Shown here one piece after another: positions 56,944 through 61,660 of a stretch of DNA of 61,660 nt. Source of the DNA: a virus; the IMG/VR virus record IMGVR_UViG_3300007535_000176, positions 1 to 61,660 of that record; one strand, given 5' to 3'. The notes beneath the pieces were generated by a model. It saw only the letters and a program-made list of their open reading frames with translations. It ran no database searches and was not told the origin of the DNA. The position numbers and the translations under genes are program-made. The stretch's first letter is position 1. The number at the start of each line of letters is the position of its first letter.

Positions 56944-58491
56944 TTATTCAAAATCAAACAAGTTGCCTGAGGTTTTCATTGTGTCTTGGTATCCACTGAC
57001 AATACTGCGGCTATCCAAAAATCCAGCGGCACTGTCAATAATATCCATAGGTGTTTCACTTTTGAGAACATCTTCAATAATTTTGGTAGTAACCAATACT
57101 TCAGTTGGAGCCCACGGACTGATCTCAAGCTTGGATTTACGTGCTTGGACTGTAATAAACTCGAGCGGATCAAAGTCACCAGCAATAGCCATGCCAAGGT
57201 CAACATTCTGGTTGCATAGCTGCAATGTCCTAATGTTAACGTAAACATTATGTGCCATAACGTAAAGATAGCTTGAAGTATCCCAACTGGTTTTGCCAAC
57301 CTTGTCGATCTTGTTTTTGCGACCCTGTGTTTTCCACAAACTAGCATCGTTAAGAAGTTCTTTGTCCTTGAGTGCTGCATCTAAATCAAAATGTTCAGGT
57401 ATCTCGAGCAGACCATGACCTTCCTTGCGTTGCTTTTCCATCCATGCGGCTTGTAGAGCTTCCATATCTGGGACACCGTGATCGTAATAACACAGGTCGC
57501 CTGCTGTCATACGCTCAAAGATAGGGCTCTGTGCTGGCAATGGCAAGTCACTACCGTGCAATAGTTTGTTATCTACAACAGGCACACCGCCCATGATCAT
57601 CTTCTTGTTGTTGACCACAACGTCGCCATACATCTGTCCTTTTGTGGCCATAATGAATGCACTTGCTGCATCATATGTGATCTCAAGGCTGGGGTTAACG
57701 TAGCGGTTAAGCATACGCTTGATAGCAGTATAGTAAACACTGAACTCGTTACGACTTACACCCAGATAGTGCATATGGTCATATTTTCCCTCTTCCAAGT
57801 AACCTTCGTCACGTAGCCAAATCAGTTGCTTGAGAATGATGACAAGGTTCTTGCTGGTTGAACCTCCAAAGCCCCAGCCTTCAAACGGAAAGTGCTTTGT
57901 CTCGTCAAACCAGTAACGCGCTTCGTCTAGTGTGCGTCCTTGCATTGAGTTGAGCAGCTTGGTTTGGTGCTTGCGGTGCTTGACGAACCAGTCGTTGTTA
58001 AACTTAGTATAGTCCAAGCATTGTTGGAAGTCCTTGATGCCGTTTCGTGAGCTGTAGGGCTCACTAGCTGCCAGTGTGGGGACATCCAACACCATGCTGT
58101 AGTCGGCTGTGTTTTCCAGATAGTTAAGAATCTTTGTGCGGGTAGAATCGTCAGTGTAGAATTGCTCCCAGTTCTGTTTGAGCACACCAGTAATAATCTG
58201 GAAGCCTCCACTGTCGCCTAGGATGAATGTGTTCTTGCGGTCACGCTGTTGGATCATGACCTCTTCAACGTTTGCTTTTGCTACGTCAAGTTGGGCATGT
58301 CCAGCAGAATATAGTCCTGACTGATAGCTGAAGTATCCGTCGTCTTTGAGGAAGTCTAATCCTTCTTTGCCTTTTTCCATGCCAGGCGGCACACGACAGT
58401 CTGGGTTGGCCATTTGATCAACGTAGAATCCGCTGATACTCGGCAAGAAGACTGCATAGTCTCTGTTTGTCTTATTGAGATCAATTGTCAT
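56944..58491 (-). CDS. dpdA: DpdA-like DNA guanine transglycosylase
   Basis: A 515-residue protein of the tRNA-guanine transglycosylase superfamily. FILGDSGGFQIITG holds the first catalytic Asp (D93) and base-binding residues; YSMVLDVPTL holds the second Asp (D136). GWGFGGSTSK matches the substrate-recognition loop. The long C-terminal part lacks the TGT zinc site. DpdA proteins exchange guanine in DNA for a 7-deazaguanine, protecting phage DNA from restriction. It has its own promoter covered by a 16-bp inverted repeat. Confidence 0.88.
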   Translation of the reverse strand: MTIDLNKTNRDYAVFLPSISGFYVDQMANPDCRVPPGMEKGKEGLDFLKDDGYFSYQSGLYSAGHAQLDVAKANVEEVMIQQRDRKNTFILGDSGGFQIITGVLKQNWEQFYTDDSTRTKILNYLENTADYSMVLDVPTLAASEPYSSRNGIKDFQQCLDYTKFNNDWFVKHRKHQTKLLNSMQGRTLDEARYWFDETKHFPFEGWGFGGSTSKNLVIILKQLIWLRDEGYLEEGKYDHMHYLGVSRNEFSVYYTAIKRMLNRYVNPSLEITYDAASAFIMATKGQMYGDVVVNNKKMIMGGVPVVDNKLLHGSDLPLPAQSPIFERMTAGDLCYYDHGVPDMEALQAAWMEKQRKEGHGLLEIPEHFDLDAALKDKELLNDASLWKTQGRKNKIDKVGKTSWDTSSYLYVMAHNVYVNIRTLQLCNQNVDLGMAIAGDFDPLEFITVQARKSKLEISPWAPTEVLVTTKIIEDVLKSETPMDIIDSAAGFLDSRSIVSGYQDTMKTSGNLFDFE

Positions 58492-58515
58492 GAATGTTCC
58501 TTGGATTATCTAATG

Positions 58516-58559
58516 ATTATAGCAGGTTATCAGAATCCGTCAACTGATAACCTGCTATA
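58516..58559 (-). promoter_or_regulatory. dpdA promoter inside a 16-bp perfect inverted repeat
   Basis: On the - strand: -35 TTGACG (58538-58543), 16-bp spacer, -10 TATAAT (58516-58521), about 25 nt before the ATG. The arms TATAGCAGGTTATCAG (58518-58533) and its complement (58544-58559) are perfect, with the -35 in the 10-base centre and most of the -10 in one arm. No T-run follows, so an operator is more likely than a terminator. Confidence 0.8.
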
Positions 58560-58566
58560 CTGTTAT

Positions 58567-58854
58567 TTAGGCCGAGACCCAAGGTTCAGTGAAAATACCG
58601 ACGTGAATCTTGAGTTTTTTCGGGCTGCGGGTAGGGCTCATGCGAATGTTTACATCAAATGTAAATGCGTTACCGCGGTCACTTGTATCAACTGAGAAAT
58701 CGTAAATCATTTTTTCCTTTTGTAGATCATTCAAATACGCATTGAACAATGACCTGACAGGTCGAGGATTATTCCGCTCTAGACTACCATCCCATGGTTC
58801 AATAATCTTGAGTAGATCAAATTTAATATCATTGAGGCTGATGACGTTTGCCAT
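58567..58854 (-). CDS. Unidentified phage protein (95 aa)
   Basis: A 95-residue protein, MANVISLNDIKFDLLKIIEPWDG..., with NPRPVRSLFNAYLNDLQKE, a central beta pair and TRSPKKLKIHVGIF at the end. It looks like a compact phage domain; no function is recognised. It begins one base inside the end of the QueD-like gene and is followed by the dpdA promoter region. Confidence 0.8.
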   Translation of the reverse strand: MANVISLNDIKFDLLKIIEPWDGSLERNNPRPVRSLFNAYLNDLQKEKMIYDFSVDTSDRGNAFTFDVNIRMSPTRSPKKLKIHVGIFTEPWVSA

Positions 58855-59252
58855 TATTTTTGTCCTTGTGTTGTAAAGCTAAGTGTTGCGCCATTCTCAC
58901 CGTCTTCACTGACGGTAATCTCCATGTCACGCCCAGGATAGCGATCGTGGATTATATTAGCGAGATCTTGAGCAATCATCTCGCAACTCCGGTAGTCCAG
59001 TCCCAAGGTACCGTCACTGTATAGATTTTCAAGCCAACGCTTGAACTGGATAAATTCAATATCTCGATCATCATGAAATACTTCAACAGCAACACGGAAA
59101 TGAAAAATATGACGATGTGGATAGCCCAAGAAGCTGACATCATATTCGTCACCTGTAGCAAGCTTGGGATCATCTAGTGCTGCTGGATATTTGTGAATGC
59201 CTTCTTTACAAAAGGTGACCCAAATCAGTGTTTTGTTGAGTTGTAAAGCCAT
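58854..59252 (-). CDS. Possible 6-carboxytetrahydropterin synthase-like protein (QueD/PTPS fold)
   Basis: ATG at 59252 in a TGATG junction with the upstream gene. The 132-residue protein has YPHRHIFHFRVAVEVFHDDR, where the His pair resembles the zinc ligands HxH of the PTPS/QueD fold, then EFIQFKRWLENLY and LDYRSCEMIAQDLA, similar in position to the VxDFxxLK and 'TxExLA' parts. The N-terminal zinc His and catalytic Cys context are not typical, so this is a tentative assignment. It would fit between FolE and QueE in the pathway. Confidence 0.45.
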   Translation of the reverse strand: MALQLNKTLIWVTFCKEGIHKYPAALDDPKLATGDEYDVSFLGYPHRHIFHFRVAVEVFHDDRDIEFIQFKRWLENLYSDGTLGLDYRSCEMIAQDLANIIHDRYPGRDMEITVSEDGENGATLSFTTQGQK

Positions 59253-59533
59253 CACTCGTCCTCGTCTACAATGATAGATTTGATTCGGTCTTGCGATTGA
59301 TCCAACTCATCAAGGATTTCATCCACAATCTCTTCTTCTGCATCATCAACAGGTGGATCGTCTTGTTCAATAACAAGGTTTTCTCGTTCCGCCCACGCAC
59401 GCAAGATTTTATACATCTCCCACATCTTCCAGTCCATAGAGTTCAGTAACTCTAGCATCTTTTCTTTGTGTTCCATTTGGTCCAGTTCGTCAGCACTCTG
59501 CTCTTCCTCGACTAATTTAATTTTCTTGACCAT
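59252..59533 (-). CDS. Small acidic protein (93 aa)
   Basis: ATG at 59533 with GGAG about 7 nt ahead; longer frames upstream overlap the cytidylyltransferase gene too far. It begins MVKKIKLVEEEQSADELDQ, has KEKMLELLNSMDWKMWEMYKI and ends in a strongly acidic helix (DDAEEEIVDEILDELDQ). Overall helical and acidic. Function unknown. Confidence 0.8.
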   Translation of the reverse strand: MVKKIKLVEEEQSADELDQMEHKEKMLELLNSMDWKMWEMYKILRAWAERENLVIEQDDPPVDDAEEEIVDEILDELDQSQDRIKSIIVDEDE

Positions 59534-59966
59534 TGTCTTTCTCCTCGCGCAATGCGACTCTTTTGCGCAACTCACTACTTGAGAACCTGTGGTCACGCTT
59601 GTTGAAATATAGTTGAATACCGCGACGTTTACATACGTCTTTGCCTGTGAAATCCAGGTTACGGTATTCATCACCAAGTATCCGCACATCAATATGAATC
59701 ATGCTTAGGATGTCTTTGAGATCTTCTTCTGTTTGATAGGGGATGATTTCATCAACATACTTCACAGCTTTAAGTTGTGCGTATCGTTCAACCAGTGTTT
59801 GGACTGGCGGGTTTTTGGTTTCTCTATCCACACTGGGATCAACCTGTAAGCCAACAATCAACTTGTCACAAATGCCCGCAGACTCGCGCAGCATTGATAC
59901 GTGACCTGCATGTAGTAGGTCAAACGTTGAACAGGTGAATCCAACACGATATTGTTTGGTGCTCAT
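59517..59966 (-). CDS. Cytidylyltransferase-like nucleotidyltransferase
   Basis: A 149-residue protein with FTCSTFDLLHAGHVSML, the HxGH nucleotide-binding motif, and a late RFSSSELRKRV, equivalent to the RTxGISTT/ISTS motif. This is the TagD/RfaE-C/FAD-synthetase type fold, transferring a nucleotide to a phosphorylated alcohol or sugar. It could belong with the heptose pathway about 4 kb away or act in another route. One-base overlap with the clamp gene. Confidence 0.85.
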   Translation of the reverse strand: MSTKQYRVGFTCSTFDLLHAGHVSMLRESAGICDKLIVGLQVDPSVDRETKNPPVQTLVERYAQLKAVKYVDEIIPYQTEEDLKDILSMIHIDVRILGDEYRNLDFTGKDVCKRRGIQLYFNKRDHRFSSSELRKRVALREEKDNGQEN

Positions 59967-60709
59967 TATCTACTAATTGCTGGCAGGATGTAACTGTATA
60001 CGCCAAGTCCACTGTCAACATCGATTTGACATGCGCCTTGATCACTAAAGCGAATAACGATGGTGCCACCCAGCTTGACAATACTTAGGAAGGTTGCTAG
60101 CGGCCAACTCCATGCAGTGGTCATTTCGCCATCCACATTTTCTGCAAATACGCGCCGCCCGATAACGCCGCCTTCAGTGCTACCAACCTCAAAGATAAGG
60201 TTGCCATCTTCAGTCTTAACTGAGAACGCAGGGTCAATCCCCGCATAAATCCCGGCTACCTCGCTCAGTTGACCAATACGGCGGCTTGCTGGCTCAACTT
60301 CCACTGTCCAGTTGGCACCACGGAACGTAGCAACTTTCATGGCTTGGTCAACAATTTCTTTGCTCATAAAGCGATACTGGTCTTTGTTCCCTTCAGCATC
60401 CTTGAAAATGAGTGTAGTTGGCAGTTCCTCGCCATTGCGTTCACGACGATCAACTTGAATGCTAGCGTCATCACTTTGATAGTTTGACAGCCTTGTAAGA
60501 CTGGAAAGCAATCCCAAGTTGCCCATGCCAAACTCGCCTGTAAACTCAGGCACCTCGTCGTGCATTTCGGCATTAAGGATAACTGTGCGATCAGCGTCCA
60601 TGGCAGCAAGCTTTGTCTTGCCATCCACGCTTGTGACTTTGATGTTTTCGATAATGCCCAGCCCGCTAGTGTGCTTGACAATATCCAGTAATACTGATTT
60701 CAATTCCAT
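59966..60709 (-). CDS. gp45: DNA polymerase sliding clamp (gp45-like)
   Basis: A 247-residue protein matching T4-type gp45 clamps in length (228) and pattern: N-terminal LDIVKHTSGLGIIENIKV, central FGMGNLGLLSSLTRLSN and the C-terminal beta strands ending YSYILPAISR. It forms the trimeric ring tethering the polymerase, and in T4 it also activates late transcription with gp33/gp55, which is relevant to the late-promoter-like elements seen here. It has its own sigma70-type promoter. Confidence 0.9.
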   Translation of the reverse strand: MELKSVLLDIVKHTSGLGIIENIKVTSVDGKTKLAAMDADRTVILNAEMHDEVPEFTGEFGMGNLGLLSSLTRLSNYQSDDASIQVDRRERNGEELPTTLIFKDAEGNKDQYRFMSKEIVDQAMKVATFRGANWTVEVEPASRRIGQLSEVAGIYAGIDPAFSVKTEDGNLIFEVGSTEGGVIGRRVFAENVDGEMTTAWSWPLATFLSIVKLGGTIVIRFSDQGACQIDVDSGLGVYSYILPAISR

Positions 60710-60734
60710 GTTAGATTAATCCTCTTGATAAGTC

Positions 60735-60763
60735 ATTGTAACATAAGGGTTTTTTGTTTGCAA
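60735..60763 (-). promoter_or_regulatory. Sigma70-type promoter for the clamp gene
   Basis: On the - strand: -35 TTGCAA (60758-60763), 17-bp spacer, -10 TACAAT (60735-60740), 25 nt before the clamp ATG, with AGAGGA ahead of the start. The -35 begins one base after the polymerase stop codon. Confidence 0.7.
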
Positions 60764-60764
60764 C

Positions 60765-61660
60765 CTAAAAGTCAAACAAATCGTCAAAAGTTGTCTTGGC
60801 TTCGGCCCTGCTAAGGTCCCAACCCAAATCACCTAATAGGTTGCTGATCTTTTTTGTGACGATTGCGTCTTCCATGCTGTCGTTATCGAAAGGTAAGTCT
60901 TTATACCACTGCGGGATACGCTTTTCGTCTGTTGGAATGCCAATGCTGTTCATGCTCAACGGATTAGCTTTGAGTTTGCAGACGATGGTCTTCATGCCGT
61001 CCACGATCTCTAGGCTATACTGATCGTTGTTCATTTTGCGTAGGCGATTGTAGTTAATTGCTGCCATAACGTGTCCAACACCACATTTGCCAGTTTTCTC
61101 CCATTGCTTGGTGTATTTGGTTAGGTTATTCACTGCTTTGGGTGTGCCTTTTTCCCAGGGAGGCATATCGCGAAATTGCTGGCGGAATTCCTTGATACGT
61201 TCAATAACAGCTTCCTCACCATTACCCTCCAATGCCATGCGCAATAGTTCAGTTAAGAAGTCTTGCATATATTCAGGAGTATCTGAACGTTTGATCTCAA
61301 GTCCCATGACTTTGAGTTTGCCGCGAGCACCATTCACGTCCATTCGGGTGCCTTCATCATCAATGACTAGAATGCCATATCGCTTTTTGCTGATGAACAG
61401 ACCCTTCTCACCCACAGTCTCCCGGGCGGCGGCAATGATGCGACCGTAACGCTCCGGGCAGTTGTGCGCCCACTCCATGTAGTCAGGAAAGGTCTCGTCA
61501 ACCTGCTCACCAATTGTATCATAGAGTTGGATCACAGTGTCTTTGTCCCACTTAAACTCGCCGCTATTGATTTGTTCACGGAAGACAGGATACGCGCTGA
61601 AGTAAACACTGTCAGTGTCACCGTATATGATGCTATCACCTTTGTGATTGTATTCGCCAG
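60765..61660 (-). CDS. gp43: DNA polymerase, family B (gp43-like), C-terminal part
   Basis: The frame is open to the right edge. The first visible residues include IIYGDTDSVYF, the family B motif C with two metal-binding aspartates. ISKKRYGILVIDDEG and LKVMGLEIKRSDTP are typical of T4-like gp43 palm/thumb, and the protein ends TTFDDLFDF, a probable clamp-binding C-terminal tail. About 298 residues are in the window; the exonuclease and finger domains lie beyond it. The protein replicates phage DNA together with the clamp encoded next. Confidence 0.95.
   Translation of the reverse strand, partial: GEYNHKGDSIIYGDTDSVYFSAYPVFREQINSGEFKWDKDTVIQLYDTIGEQVDETFPDYMEWAHNCPERYGRIIAAARETVGEKGLFISKKRYGILVIDDEGTRMDVNGARGKLKVMGLEIKRSDTPEYMQDFLTELLRMALEGNGEEAVIERIKEFRQQFRDMPPWEKGTPKAVNNLTKYTKQWEKTGKCGVGHVMAAINYNRLRKMNNDQYSLEIVDGMKTIVCKLKANPLSMNSIGIPTDEKRIPQWYKDLPFDNDSMEDAIVTKKISNLLGDLGWDLSRAEAKTTFDDLFDF

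Noticed and set aside
58518-58559. 16-bp inverted repeat upstream of dpdA as an intrinsic terminator
   Set aside because: No T-run follows the stem on either strand, and a near-consensus promoter lies inside it. An operator or promoter element fits better.
1-61660. tRNA genes, CRISPR arrays, integrases or insertion sequences
   Set aside because: All gaps are short (about 105 bp or less). No cloverleaf, regularly spaced repeats or transposase/integrase motifs were seen by eye. A tRNA-finding program would be needed to exclude small or unusual cases.

Overview
The window is a piece of a tailed dsDNA bacteriophage genome of the T4-superfamily (myovirus) type. The right half carries phage replication and nucleotide genes: the C-terminal end of a family B DNA polymerase (gp43-like), a sliding clamp (gp45-like), a T4 RNase H-like exonuclease, thymidylate synthase, dihydrofolate reductase, thymidine kinase, peptide deformylase and many very small phage proteins. 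Genes are packed with 1-30 nt overlaps, often ATGA or TAATG junctions, and no gene-free stretch exceeds about 105 bp. No tRNA, integrase, insertion sequence or CRISPR array was seen. The host cannot be read from the sequence. The gene mix resembles marine myoviruses, which is an inference.

Left region (1-35,218, mostly + strand) is an accessory island of unusual density. Fifteen radical SAM enzymes sit in about 31.5 kb, most with an N-terminal Cys-rich 'twitch' region. They are interleaved with four SGNH-type hydrolases, three sulfotransferase-like proteins, a NodU/CmcH-type carbamoyltransferase, two glycosyltransferase-like proteins, an SDR protein, four 2-oxoglutarate/Fe(II) oxygenase domains, two methyltransferase-like domains, a kinase-fold fragment and a GNAT-like protein. 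A strand-flipped cassette (7,347-9,886) lies inside the island. Two unlisted micro-genes, at 7,347-7,439 (-) and 13,407-13,511 (+), encode homologous 30- and 34-residue Lys/Arg/Trp-rich peptides ending in KDPFIY-K/D. The island looks like a biosynthetic or modification pathway of unknown product. Small-peptide modification and decoration of a glycan or virion surface are the two hypotheses worth testing.

Right region (35,201-61,660, all - strand) is read leftwards. From the right edge the order is: polymerase end, clamp, cytidylyltransferase, a possible QueD-like protein, dpdA, a GDP-heptose pathway (gmhA, an hddC-gmhB fusion, hddA) with a glycosyltransferase, folE, tdk, def, queE, metK, a run of tiny proteins, the RNase H-like exonuclease, a MoxR AAA+ ATPase with a VWA/metallopeptidase partner, folA, thyA, and a fatty-acid desaturase at the convergent junction. 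FolE, QueE, DpdA and perhaps QueD point to 7-deazaguanine modification of phage DNA. MetK could supply S-adenosylmethionine to the radical SAM and methyltransferase enzymes.

Regulation is partly legible. Several good sigma70-type promoters lie on the - strand. At least three have a -35 TTGAC that contains the TGA stop codon of the upstream gene, and several have perfect inverted repeats over the -10 region, most strikingly at dpdA. CTAAATA and NATAAATA elements upstream of other genes resemble T4-type late promoters. Two intrinsic terminators are clear, one after the MoxR gene and one after the gene at 43,957-44,133.
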